Assembly (NCBI GenBank): GCA_040954595.2
Contig: CM082581.2
Coordinates: forward strand, 2,046,001-2,110,000
Direction of reading: 5' to 3'
Source of the DNA: Balanoglossus misakiensis
Lineage: Eukaryota; Hemichordata
DNA: 64,000 nucleotides
In this document: piece after piece, positions 33,097-43,991 of the stretch
Numbering within the stretch: the first letter of the stretch is position 1
How the letters are laid out: every line of letters begins with the position of its first letter
Notes under the pieces: model-generated
Told to the model about the DNA's origin: nothing
What the model saw: the letters and a program-made list of their open reading frames with translations, nothing else
Database searches by the model: none
Translations under genes and position numbers: made by a program

Positions 33097-33891
33097 GATG
33101 GGTCCCTGGGATCTTTTTGCCCGTTGCTATGGGCCTTTATAGGACATTACACCCCGATTTGGACTAAGCCGTTTTCAGAGTCTAACAAGGGGCTGGTAAC
33201 TAGTTGAAAATCTGCACGATTGTGAGCGCGCGCCCCCTGACGCCATTGATATGCAAATTAGCTAGGTCAAATTTCAAAAGCCTAAGGCTTTTTATTCCGT
33301 GACCTCAAAAACGAACTTGATACGTATTCATTAGTTGCTTGAACCAGGGAAGATCGTGACGGATTTTGTTTTCGAATATTATCGTTGTATCCTACGATTT
33401 CAGCATACCCGTACCACACCTGAAAAAGTCATCGATTTTGGGTGTTTTTGGACGCACTCTTCCACTGGTATCGCTTCTTAACACGACGAAAACCGAAAAA
33501 ACGATCCGTCACACTATGCGGAAGTGCGTTCTCAACAAGCAGGTCAAATTTGGCTGGCCTACGTCGCCTGTGAAAAAAGCCTTAGGGATTTTTGTGAACG
33601 GTACAAAATCTCTGTGTACAAAACATTGGATTTTTAGCGTTCGATCCAGTTACTGTGGTTACAGGACGCGCACGCTATCGCTGACCGCTGCTTTGCCGTA
33701 TTAGCGTGGCGGCCTATGGCCGGGCGGTAGCTGCCGTAAACATACTCAGACAGGGGATGTGCACACAATCGTGCGTATTTTTAACTAGTTACAAGCCCCT
33801 TGTCGGACGTTCATAACGGTTTCGATCAAAATTGAGTGTAGTGTCCTATAAAGGCCCATAGCAACGAGCAAAAAGATCCCAGGGACCCATC
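33097..33891. mobile_element. 795-bp TTAA-flanked element with about 150-bp TIRs
   Basis: The element starts GATGGGTCCCTGGGATC and ends with the complement GATCCCAGGGACCCATC, directly flanked by TTAA (33093-33096 and 33892-33895). The inverted similarity goes on inwards for about 150 bp per arm, including the AACTAGTT and GCACGATTGTG phrases. TTAA targets are used by piggyBac and Kolobok transposases. The 500-bp centre has one open frame (33366-33704) without a recognised domain, so I call it non-autonomous. Confidence 0.85.
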
Positions 33892-33924
33892 TTAATTGTA
33901 CATTTTTGGTTTCTCCTTAAATTA

Positions 33925-34279
33925 AATATGGCGTTTACTGTAATTTGAATCATGGGAAAAAAAGCGCCAGGACCAACTTCCGCCCACCATGGTGTGGGTG
34001 ATACCATTCTCCGATTGGTGTCACTGGGCGACAGACTAGGCGTATTTTCATAGCTATTGTTTGTTCTTTGCATCAGTTGATAAACAATCATCAGCAAAGT
34101 CGAAAATTTGTCATCTATTGACAGTTTTCATGAGCTATAACCCATGAAAAATATGCAAATACGCTTAGCTTGTGATGCAGTGATACCAATCGGAAAATGG
34201 TATCACCCACACCAAGGTGGGCGGAAGTTGGTCCTGGCGCTTTTTTTCCCATGATTCAAATTACAGTAAACGCCATATT
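33925..34279. mobile_element. 355-bp palindromic element
   Basis: The arms are inverted copies of about 125 bp: AATATGGCGTTTACTG at the left and CAGTAAACGCCATATT at the right, with GCGCCAGGACCAACTTCC and its complement further in. It lies 30 bp from the TTAA element. The mirror-image open frames on the two strands are a by-product of the arms. Confidence 0.8.
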
Positions 34280-34692
34280 GGAAATTCTGCCAACTTTTCT
34301 AGATTTTGTAAAAAATCGCGCGACCTATACATGGCGAATATGTTTTTTTTCTGAAAGAGTGACATCAAAGCTACCAAATTATGTAGAAATCAGCTACGCC
34401 TGATTTCCCCTTTAATAGGATAACATGGTGAAAGCAGGCGATCTGATGTCAGATGAAGCAAATTTTTCATGGTATTTTGGAGTTACTGAATGAAGCTAGA
34501 CTTTGAGGATTATTTTTCAGATTTTAGGTTTGCATTTAAAAACAAAACACTTTGTTCTTTGTCCATGTAATGTCTTTAATCATTTTATATGTTTTAAATA
34601 AAATTACCTTTTAAGTGAATTTTATTATGTGAGCAGTTTTTTGTTGATGCACGATGGGACGAAGTGTATCGGCTTGAAATATGCATTTACCG
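34280..34692. other. No feature seen
   Basis: This is A/T-rich DNA without a recognisable repeat or gene. Confidence 0.4.
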
Positions 34693-34756
34693 ATTTGTTG
34701 CTATTGATCTGCTTTGAAATGCAGTTGCATCTCAAAGCAGATTAATAGTAACAAAT
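34693..34756. repeat. 31-bp inverted repeat with 2-nt loop
   Basis: The arm at 34693-34723 pairs with 34726-34756 with only three non-Watson-Crick positions. The core is ATCTGCTTTGA opposite TCAAAGCAGAT. In the plus-strand RNA two of the three exceptions would be G-U pairs. The loop is too tight for a standard microRNA precursor. Confidence 0.75.
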
Positions 34757-35124
34757 TTACAGCAAAGGTGAATAAGAAGGAAAGGTCAAATCCTGACAAT
34801 GAAGGATGACCCCAGAATTGTGACCTTTGGGGTAATTTAAATATGACCCCAAAATTATTTTGCAAATATTTGCCAACAATGATGACATAATGTATGGTAA
34901 TTTCTGGAAGGGTCTGCGTTAAATATATGTAAAAATACCAGGAATGTGAACTCAACTATGCAAATGTAAATGTCTGTGATGATGATGTAACGTATGCTAA
35001 TAACACAGTCATGCAAATAGCAAGGAAGATATGCACTGAGAATGTGTACAAATACGTTGGAATGTTTATAGTGTGCACTTGATCTGCATTGGTCTGCGTT
35101 GTGCACACCCGTGATCTTCATAGA

Positions 35125-35270
35125 TATACGTGCACGTATACTAACACATTGGTATGTTCCATATACGTGAATATACGTCACATATACGTGGTGCAGATTG
35201 TAGATGTACAACTGTGCAGACTATTGTATACTTGCGCATATTCCTAATCTACGTGTCCATATACGTGAAA
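35125..35270. promoter_or_regulatory. Cluster of TACGTG sites
   Basis: TACGTG occurs at 35127, 35133 (minus strand), 35164, 35185, 35250 and 35262, with TACGTCA at 35174. The first two form the perfect 16-bp palindrome TATACGTGCACGTATA (35125-35140). TACGTG is the core bound by bHLH-PAS:ARNT dimers. No adjacent gene is identified, so regulatory function is only suggested. Confidence 0.4.
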
Positions 35271-35344
35271 ATACTGAATGTATATCAACCTTTTTGCCCA
35301 GTGGGGGGTATTCCGAATGTGCCCTTCCTATGATAGCTGCAAAA

Positions 35345-35410
35345 ATTGTAGCCTAGATGGGCTGGTTGATCAAGCCCGTCAGCGATCAACCAGCCCACCA
35401 AAGCTACAAT
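35345..35410. repeat. 27-bp inverted repeat
   Basis: ATTGTAGC...TGGGCTGGTTGATC (35345-35371) is inverted at 35384-35410 with three mismatches and a 12-bp spacer. TATGATAGCTG occurs on both sides as a direct repeat (about 35329 and 35426). Confidence 0.75.
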
Positions 35411-36416
35411 TATTGGACCTATTCTTATGATAGCTGGATCCATAGGGTAAACTGTACAAAACAAATCATTGTCAGTATAAAATGTGGTAACTTTTGGCTT
35501 TTGTTTCTTCTCATTGAATTTCGACATCGCAAAGAAATTTTATATGTCAGTCAATACTTATAACATTGAAATATGCATGAAGTTGCACAGTTCATATAAA
35601 TATTACACCACTGGCTACTAAGCTATATCATGCCACTTTTATGACCCCTTTTGACCTCCTGATCCTGGAATTTTGTTGGTGTGAGTATACAATTTCGAGT
35701 TTACCAACCACGCTATTAAATCAATGCATTTTTTCTCATCCTTGAACAAAACTGTTAAACATTGCCTGTGTTAGAAAGATTAGCTGTTGTATTTAACATT
35801 GAATGATGAATGATGTCAAACCAACAAATCACCAGGATGTAAGGTCACACAGGGGTCATGAAAGAGGCCTGTAAGATACTCTTGTTCTCTGCCCACTTTC
35901 TAACCCTGCTGTCACTACCAGCAGCAGGAATGGGACAGGGGTCCAGGCTATATCTATAGGACTGTTTGCTAACATTAAGTGTGTTTACTTGAGTAAGTTG
36001 GGTACTATGATAGGAATTGTCACCATTACTGTAGGGGGAGACATGAGTCTACCTGGTTGATTTATATTTTACATGTTGTGCTTAGATTAATAGAAATAAT
36101 TGATGCATGGTTACTTAGGAACACTTCCATAACTAGTCTGCATTTTGCCTCTGCCAAATAGTAAAGAAAAAAAAATCAGAGAATAGGCAGAGTAGAAACT
36201 AAGCTGCACTCCCCTAACAATAAAATGGTTTACCCGTAAGTCTAATGTGATGCATCGTGTCATTCAATTTGTGTCAATAAAATGGCAACCACTTCAGTGT
36301 TCAGTGCAAACAGTGTGTGACATACCTTTCCACCTGACCAAATCTATTAGAAACACATTTTTTGAAAAGAATTTGTTTTAAAGGGGCAGCTGCTATGACA
36401 TTTGGGATATTAACTA
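35411..36416. other. No feature seen
   Basis: This is unique A/T-rich sequence with no gene or repeat I can support. Confidence 0.4.
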
Positions 36417-36567
36417 CAGTAAAACCTGTCTGAACAGAACACTGAAGGCACTGAAGAAATTGTAAAGGTTCTTTTAATATGTGATTCTATGTCGAAGGGA
36501 CTGAAACGGTGTTCAGTATAGACAGGTTTCAAGATTAGACAGGGTTTGGTTTTGACAGGTTTTACTG
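36417..36567. mobile_element. pogo/Tigger-like MITE, copy 2
   Basis: The left end is CAGTAAAACCTGTCT preceded by TA; the right end is AGGTTTTACTG. The interior shares AAATTGTAAAGGTTCTTTTA and TGATTCTATGTC phrases with copy 1. The right TA has been lost. Confidence 0.75.
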
Positions 36568-36849
36568 AAGGTTGAAAATTAATTCTATGTGGCCACTGAA
36601 GTTTCTTGTGCTACTCCCAACAATATGTTGGAACCCACAATTTATGTATAAAATACCTTCCACTAAATATTCAAATGTCACCAAAAACATTTGACTCTAA
36701 ATAAATAAATAAATATATTCAATAAACACATATTTTGAAGACAAGTTGCATATTTGCTTGTAAAAGTAGTAAAATCTGTGATAGCATTACACACCCACAG
36801 GCAATGTTGACAAGTGAAGTAAGGGTATATTAGCATGCTGTTTGGAGTT

Positions 36850-37480
36850 GTTTTTGTTGTTGTTGTTGTTCCTTTATTCCTCCTCGAAATGAGAAGAGTT
36901 ACATCAACACATTAAATTACAGAGGTACTACTATACTAAATTATATAAGATGGCTTCCGACAAGAAGCATTTCACGGTACTAAATTCAGTTCGCAAGGCA
37001 TATTTGTACAAGGTCCAGCACATTTTCTTGAAGAGTTGCTTGTTCACCAGACTCCTGGTAGTCAACCATGTAAATTCTATCTCCTAAAATATTAGCAATG
37101 AAGGCAAGATCATTTGAGTTGTAAAGTGTTGTAGAAACAGTAATGCTCATTTTGTCGAAAAGACAGTTCCAAAAAGAGTCCCTTGCTGTTGTTGTATGAC
37201 ATTATGACATATTAAGATAGACCAATCTAAGTTGTAAAATAAAATCATGAAAATAATGCAAAAGTGGCATCTCTTGAGATTTTATGCAAGGGCAATTGAC
37301 ACATGACCCACCACACACGTACTGATAAGAAAGGGAGTATATAAGAACCACGTTGGCAAACATTTTAAGGCAAATATTGACCAGCTGTCATAAAACTGTC
37401 AGATATTTTATTGCTCTTATAGAGAATGGCCTTCACCTGTATCTGATTACATGTTGGAGTCAGTGAGACTCCATGTGTAC
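36850..37480 (-). pseudogene. 3' end of a decayed LINE (ORF2 C-terminus and tail)
   Basis: On the minus strand a Cys-rich segment (VCGGSCVNCPC) is followed, after an in-frame stop, by about 65 open codons including RDSFWNCLFDKM and ending at TGA (36986-36988). Then comes a 3' UTR with GGAATAAAGG and an (AAC)n tail (the GTT run at 36850-36870). The layout of zinc knuckle, stop, short UTR and microsatellite tail is that of an APE-type LINE truncated at its 5' end. Clade unassigned. Confidence 0.65.
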
Positions 37481-38879
37481 CAGCCTCCAGTGTGTAATTG
37501 TTATCAGCACCGCTCAAGTTAATTCATACTTATTGTATTAAAACTTAAACGTTTACTATTGTTCCTATTAGCCAACATCGATTGAATTGTTATTAATATC
37601 AGCGTGTTCACACTCACTCATGTACTAAGTAAAGAAGTGTAAATGACATCCCTGTCCACACAAGACCACTATAAAAGTCATAAGTTTGACCTTCCATTAA
37701 TTAGGTTTCTGTGACTATTCCCTAGGTATTGTTGTTTTTGATATTCTGATGGTTTAGTTTGAAGTTTATTGACATGCTGTCTGTTCAGCTTGATATGTAC
37801 AGGTACATATCAGAAGCAATTTACTATGAGTCTAAAAGATTAAATACTGTTTGTTATATTGGCTTTACGGGTATAGACTTTGACAGAAACCACTCAACAC
37901 ACTTAATTTATAGCTCAGAATGTTTGTTTAGTCGCTAGCAAATAAATAACACTCCACCACAATCAAGTAACAAACAAGCAAACACTTTTCTACCAGATCG
38001 CGTTAAAGTCAGGAATTATCATGAGCTACAGTTTATACAGCTTTTTGGCAAATATTGTAGCAACCATGGTCCTTTTAGAGCGATAGTTTCTGAATTGCCA
38101 TAAGAGGCTGTGGTATATTTGCATGTTTTAATTATTAATCAGGCAATTCAAGCTTCCGGGACACAGTACCATTCAGCACATGCGTCTCATAAATGTATGG
38201 ACATGTAAATTTTAAGTGTTACTTTGCCATGCCGATTGGCATTATTTTTTCTACTGCAGATCGCTGCCCTGCGTGAGTGTTGGGTGATTGATGGTGATTC
38301 CCTCCGCCGTTTCGGCTTTTCGTGTAAATCACAGTCGAGGAGTTTACGTGTATTTAATGCATGTTCGCGTGTCCGCTTATTATCCAGAGACTTCAGTGGA
38401 GTCGCCTAGGTGTGACTGTCATAAGGATACCGCTCGAACAAGTATACAGTAAATCATGACATGTTGAGTAGATATTGTATTTCAAGAGATATATTTTAGA
38501 AAATTGGGCCAATGTAGCCTCTACAGGCAGAATTGTGTGTATATTGGAGAGAAAAAAATCATTCAGACTATATTACAGTTCTGTATTCAAACCCATGTCC
38601 ACGATCCTATACATGCAGTGATAGGACAGGCATACATTTCAGGCTCTGTCACGTCACTGTGTCTACAGCACTTTATATAGCTATGTCAACCCAGCTGTCA
38701 CATATATTGTGAATGGCTAACGCCATAACGGCATCATCCCTGTATTCTGACTATTCGTAATGGTAATAAAATAGTACTGAAATGACTGGTACGCCATACA
38801 GCATTACAATCAACAAAAAGTAAAAAAATAAATAAAAAAGTAAACAAAAAAAACAGGAAAACATTTTTAAAATACCAAT
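37481..38879. other. No feature seen
   Basis: This is unique A/T-rich DNA. The open frame at 38224-38409 has no recognisable motif. Confidence 0.4.
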
Positions 38880-39765
38880 AAAATTATGAAACTACTAGAA
38901 GGGGTAACGGCTGAGAAAGCGGGTAGAAAGACTTGCAAATTAAACTTAGGTGGCGCAGCTTCACCAGCAAACGTCTTCACCCAAGCGCCATTGGAATGCT
39001 AATCTCAACAACAGATTTTACCTCATTTCAAGCATCAAACTGAAAAAAAATAGCGTCAAGGACACTGTGGTCCCATTTGAGGATTATGCGGAAACAGTGA
39101 CACACCAGATAAAAATTACAGGTGACATTGCTATCAGATATGATCTCACCATATAGAAATATGGAATGTAAAAAAATTAATAAGGAACATGCCCAATAAA
39201 CTGTCATGTGTCATGGCAGTCTTACAACTGATGCTAGAAAAAAAATTGACCAAAAATTGTCTGTACAAACACAAATGAGAAGAAACTTCTTTCAGTCAGC
39301 CCTGGAACAGACACATGTGTTATGAAATTATATCCTAAATTTCAAAGCAATCAGAGAAAAAACAAATTTCAAAGCAATCCAACAAGCAGTTTCACAGAAA
39401 ATATTTGTTCAAAAGTGGCAAAAACACAAATATGCAAATATCACCAAAATTTTGCAAATCTTACTTCAATCACTACAAGGAACATGCTGCAAAAGTTCAA
39501 TGCAATATGACAAGCAGTTTCAGACAAAAAAAAATTGACAAAAATTGCAAAAGTTTCCCCGATAACACATTTATGCAGATATCCAATTTTTTTACAGCAT
39601 ATTACTTAGGTTACCCCTACGAACATGCCTACCAAATTGCAAAGCCATCTGGCATGCGGTTTTAAGGGAAAAAAAATTGACCAAATATGGCAAATATTGC
39701 TCAAAATAATAAATATGCAAATTTTGCAACAATTTGAACAAGACTATGGTTACTCAGACAACCAT
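38880..39765. repeat. Degenerate A-rich repeat region
   Basis: Phrases such as AAATTTCAAAGCAATC and GCAGTTTCAGA recur at irregular spacing, with a related AAATTTCAAAG stretch near 41,670. It looks like an old tandem repeat, not coding. Confidence 0.5.
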
Positions 39766-41655
39766 TAGATAGATAGATAGATAGATAGTTTTATTTCACC
39801 AGAAAGATGCATTTTACATAACTGGTGCGGACCAGGGAAGTAGTTCTAGTGGAACTAGTCGTGTCCCTGGCCCTAAATACATACAAATCATTGAAACAAT
39901 TAATATAATTGCCAATTCATATCACAAAACAATAGTTGGTAGTCAAACAACGCGGTGACAAAGTAAACAGGTTTATAAAAGAGGTTAAATTAATCTATGC
40001 TCAACAGATACATTTTCAGAGAGCTTTTAAATAAGTTCCTTGATTGAATTGATTTTATTTGTGTAGGAATTTCATTCCAATGCTTGGCAATAGAATAGTA
40101 TAAATTATTTTGAGATGAAGTAAGTTTTACTTTGGGAAGCGTAAACTTATCAGTAGAGGCAAATCTTGTAAAATATTTGTGTGATACAAATGAAGCATAG
40201 CGATCTAGTGAGTGGGCGTAATGCCCTGCCTTTAGATCATACGCAAAAACACAAGTTTGAAATTTACAGAGTTTGTAAACATTAAGAATTCCAAGTTGCT
40301 GAAAAAGTGGTGCGCTATGTGTATTGGGGCTAGAAAATGTTATAAGTCTTACAAGTCTCTTTTGCAATTTGAAAATACAATCTAAATAGGTTTTATACGC
40401 ATTTCCCTATATTTCGATACAATACATTATATGGGGAAGGATAAGACAATTGTATAATAATAAAATTATAGACTTAGAGAGATAATGGCGTACATATGAA
40501 ATAATACCGATTTTTTGGCTAACCTTCTTAAAGATAATGTTGATGTGAGACTTCCAGGATAATGATGAGTCAAGAGTAACTCCAAGATAAATAGCAGAAG
40601 AAACTTTATGTAATGGTAAATCAGAGACATATAAATCTCCCTCAGGCTTAAACTTCGCCTGGGCTGTTTTGAAAATAACATAGTTTGTTTTGTCAATATT
40701 AATAGTAAGTTTATTTGACTTACACCAGGTCTGTACTTTAGTTAGCTCAACATTCAGAGTGGCAAGATCAATTTTGTCCTGCTTATCTGAACAAAATAAA
40801 TTGGTATCGTCAGCAAATAACCTGAATTGAAAATAGTCTGAGGAACTGCAGATATCATTTATATATACTAAAAAAAGAAGTGGACCTAGAATTGATCCCT
40901 GTGGAATCCCACAGGAGATCCTTTTCGCTTTTGAAGTGCAATTATTGACCTTGACATACTGCTGTCGGTCTTCTATATAAGTCTTAAACCAATTAAGTGT
41001 GGATCCCCTAATCCCATAGTGGCATAGCTTAGCTAACAAAATTGTGTGGTTAATCGTATCAAATGCCTTTTTAAAATCAATAAAGATACCAATGGTAACA
41101 AGACCGTTATCAATGTGCTTTGATATTTCAGTTGTGAGATCTGCTAAAGCTAACTTAGTACTATATTTCTTACGAAATCCATATTGGCTGTTAGTGAGAA
41201 TATCAAATTTTTCGAAAAAAGAACACAGTTGCTTATTTACAATAGACTCATACAGCTTACTAAATATTGGCAAGACAGAGATAGGTCTGTAGTTTCCTAT
41301 TTCATGAACACAGCCCTTTTTAAAAATTGGTGTTACTCTTGCCATTTTCAGTTTCTCTGGAAAAATACCCTGTGACAAGGAAATATTAACAATATGAGCA
41401 AATGGTTCTGTAATATAATCAGCTGCTTCCTTTACAAGTTTTGGATATATTTCATCAAAACCAGCAGCTTTACAATGGTCTAATAAATTAATTTCTCTGA
41501 GTATATCACCAGAATGCACAGGATGGAAAAAGAAAGAATTAAAATGACGAATACCAAGGTAATCATTGAAATTAGTGCTACAATGTATTTGTGATGCTAG
41601 ATTTTGTCCAATGTTGACAAAAAAAGAATTAAAAGCGTCAGCTATATCAATATTT
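39766..41655 (-). mobile_element. LINE copy A (5'-truncated, CR1/L2-like)
   Basis: This is the 3' part of a minus-strand LINE: RT domain, C-terminal domain, 3' UTR and a (CTAT)n tail (TAGA run at 39766-39790). The 5' end is cut at 41,655 inside the region before the RT. It is nearly identical to the matching part of copy B. Confidence 0.9.
39990..41519 (-). pseudogene. LINE copy A reverse transcriptase, one nonsense codon
   Basis: Motifs in order: GFDEIYPKLV, NYRPISVLP, QYGFRKKYST, FIDFKKAFDTINH (motif A), GIPQGSILGPLLFLVYIND (B), FADDTNLF (C, intact) and IYLGVTLDSSLSWKSH. The frame stops where the TGG of EIWGNAYK in copy B is TAG (near 40,407-40,409), then continues in the same frame to LSID at 39990. 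FADDT and the general sequence point to the CR1/L2 group. Confidence 0.88.
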
Positions 41656-42120
41656 TAGGAAGCTTCATACTAAATTTCAAAGAAGTAAGCCCATCACTTT
41701 GAGAAATGAAGACTTTTTATTGAATAACATAGAAAAATAAAAAAAATGCATAAAAAATAGGAAATCGATAATATTAGCTCAAAACATACAGGACTGTATG
41801 AGGTTGATATAAGGTACATGCATACCAATTTTCAAATCAATATGACCAGTGGTTGTTGAGTTACCGAGTTTTGTCACATTTTCCCAGCTAATTTGCATAT
41901 TTTTGGCAATGACAACTTCATTTGAACAAACTCCCATCTACAGCCCTGCCTGCATCTACACACCAAATATCAAGGTCATACGCGCTGTGGTTTTCAAGTT
42001 GTTGATGTGGACGGACATACAGACATACATCCATCCATACATCCATCCATACATCCATCCATACATACAGACGCAATCAATCCCATAAGGTCCCATGGTA
42101 CATACCAATGGGACCTAAAA
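41656..42120. repeat. Degenerate repeat with (CATC)n
   Basis: An A-rich repeat related to the 39-kb region leads into a CATCCATA-type microsatellite at about 42015-42066 and then GGTCCCATGGTAC with an inverted partner ACCAATGGGACC. Confidence 0.6.
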
Positions 42121-42494
42121 ACGTGATAGTGTAATGAAATTTGTCAAACTTGTGGTCATTTTATTTTATCAAATGTCTGCATTTTTATCTGATTGTGGTC
42201 TTACCTTCAAATCACTTGACAAGGTAGGCGACACAATGTTGCATGCTAGGAAGGTGACGATTTTTGACTAAGAGCAGTGTTATGTTAAGCTTATTCCTAT
42301 CTCAACTTATTCCAACACAATGTTCAATGAGAACTTTTAATTGTAACAACTGACATTTCACATCAAAAGCAACACTGTTCTGGAAATGACGACAACTGTT
42401 ATAAGAGGTTCATTTATGTATTTATGTATTTTGGACTGGAGACTGCTGTGCAAAATTCACCTCAATGGGCCTTAATATTAAATACACCATCAAA
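42121..42494. other. No feature seen
   Basis: This is unique sequence between two repeats. Confidence 0.4.
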
Positions 42495-42738
42495 CACTGT
42501 GTGAAATAGCCTGAATCCACCAAGGATTGTTGTGGATTCTTTCGTGGATTCTTACAGAATCCAGTAGAATCCTGAGATATCCATCGTGGATACTCAGAGA
42601 ATCCACATATAATCCAATAGTGGATTCTGTCAAATACGGAACACTTTCAGAATCCACAATAGAATCCTTTACAGTATTTCAGTGGATTCTCTGTAACAGT
42701 TCCCAGAGAAATCTTTGCTTGATTTTGATGGATTCTGC
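42495..42738 (+). repeat. GGATTCT-lattice repeat, copy 1
   Basis: GGATTCT and its complement AGAATCC occur about eleven times in 240 bp, mixed with GGATAC/ATATCC variants. It starts with CACTGTGTGAAAT. A second copy in the opposite orientation lies at 48074-48356. Confidence 0.75.
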
Positions 42739-43320
42739 ATGAGAGTAATAATCGTGGGGTTACGCCCATTCCCTCAAAATTTCCCATGTGACCTTGCAGC
42801 TAGATAATGGCATTAAATATCACCGATATTTGCTGCCTTTAGTTTTAGAAAGAAAGCCACTATAATAATTGAGATATACGATCGGAATTTTGTTCAAGCG
42901 TGCTCTAGTCATGCTCTTTTGCATTGGACACGGAATGTGTAAATTCAGAACTTTTATTCCATTTACTGTTTTATTTCGATTAGGAGTACAATGGGACCTA
43001 TTTGGGATGTAGTAATTTTAATTCATGTTTTATCTTTTTTATTAAGAAATGTATATGTTTGTGTTTGCAATTATGTTCGTGTTACACTAGGTTCCTTGAT
43101 TCATAATGTATTCCGGGCCGGGGCAATTGTTTCTGAGTTGTAATTGTGGTGATGGCAAACGCCTGTCTGCTTTTGAACTTTCACAGTTGAATGCTTCAAT
43201 AATAAATTCCTGACTTTGGATGAACTTCTGTGCTTGAGTTTGTACTCCTTCCAGATGACTCATTCCCGTGGGGAAACAAATAAACATACATAATGATTAC
43301 CTTTTGTTATTATGCAATGC
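42739..43320. other. No feature seen
   Basis: This is unique sequence; the small open frames lack motifs. Confidence 0.4.
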
Positions 43321-43402
43321 TTTAGCACCTCCAACTGGTCATGCCTTTTAGCACCTCCAACTGGACATGCCTTTTAGCACCTTCAACTGGACATGCCTTT
43401 TA
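43321..43402. repeat. 26-bp tandem repeat, about 3 copies
   Basis: GCACCTCCAACTGG recurs at 43325, 43351 and 43377 with ACATGCCTTTTA between copies. Confidence 0.85.
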
Positions 43403-43770
43403 CACCTGGAACTACATTTATGTGGAATTGACTTTTGTTCTGATGGAGGTCTCATGTTCCATGGCTCTAGTCACTTCATGCATTTCAATACATTTTTGAC
43501 AGGCGGATACAACTGGTCGAGAATTCTATGATCACAGTATTACATTGGTAAAGTAAATCTGATAAGTTCTAGAGAACAGAAAATTCCTCAAAGTTGTTTT
43601 GTTTTTCTGATGAGACGGTTGTTTTACCACACAAGCATTCAACCAGTTGAGGCTAGAGCATACTTTAGCAGGAAAAAATGTTACATATATTACCTTGTTA
43701 TAACTCCTGGCAAGCATTGGATAATTGAACGGCTGTCCTGAGCTGGTGCGACTTGATGCGTTGTGCCACA
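43403..43770. other. No feature seen
   Basis: This is unique sequence before the LINE copy B tail. Confidence 0.4.
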
Positions 43771-43991
43771 GATGATGATGATGATAGATAGTTTATTTCA
43801 CCAGAAAGATGCATTTTACATAACTGGTGCGGACCAGGGAAGTAGTTCTAGTGGAACTAGTCGTGTCCCTGGCCCTAAATACATACAAATCATTGAAACA
43901 ATTAATATAATTGCCAATTCATATCACAAAACAATAGTTGGTAGTCAAACAACGCGGTGACAAAGTAAACAGGTTTATAAAAGAGGTTAAA

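Noticed and set aside
33366-33704. Transposase inside the TTAA element
   Set aside because: The frame is 112 codons with no DDD/DDE motif or known domain.
34693-34756. MicroRNA gene
   Set aside because: The loop is 2 nt and there is no flanking stem, so a normal Drosha/Dicer substrate is unlikely.
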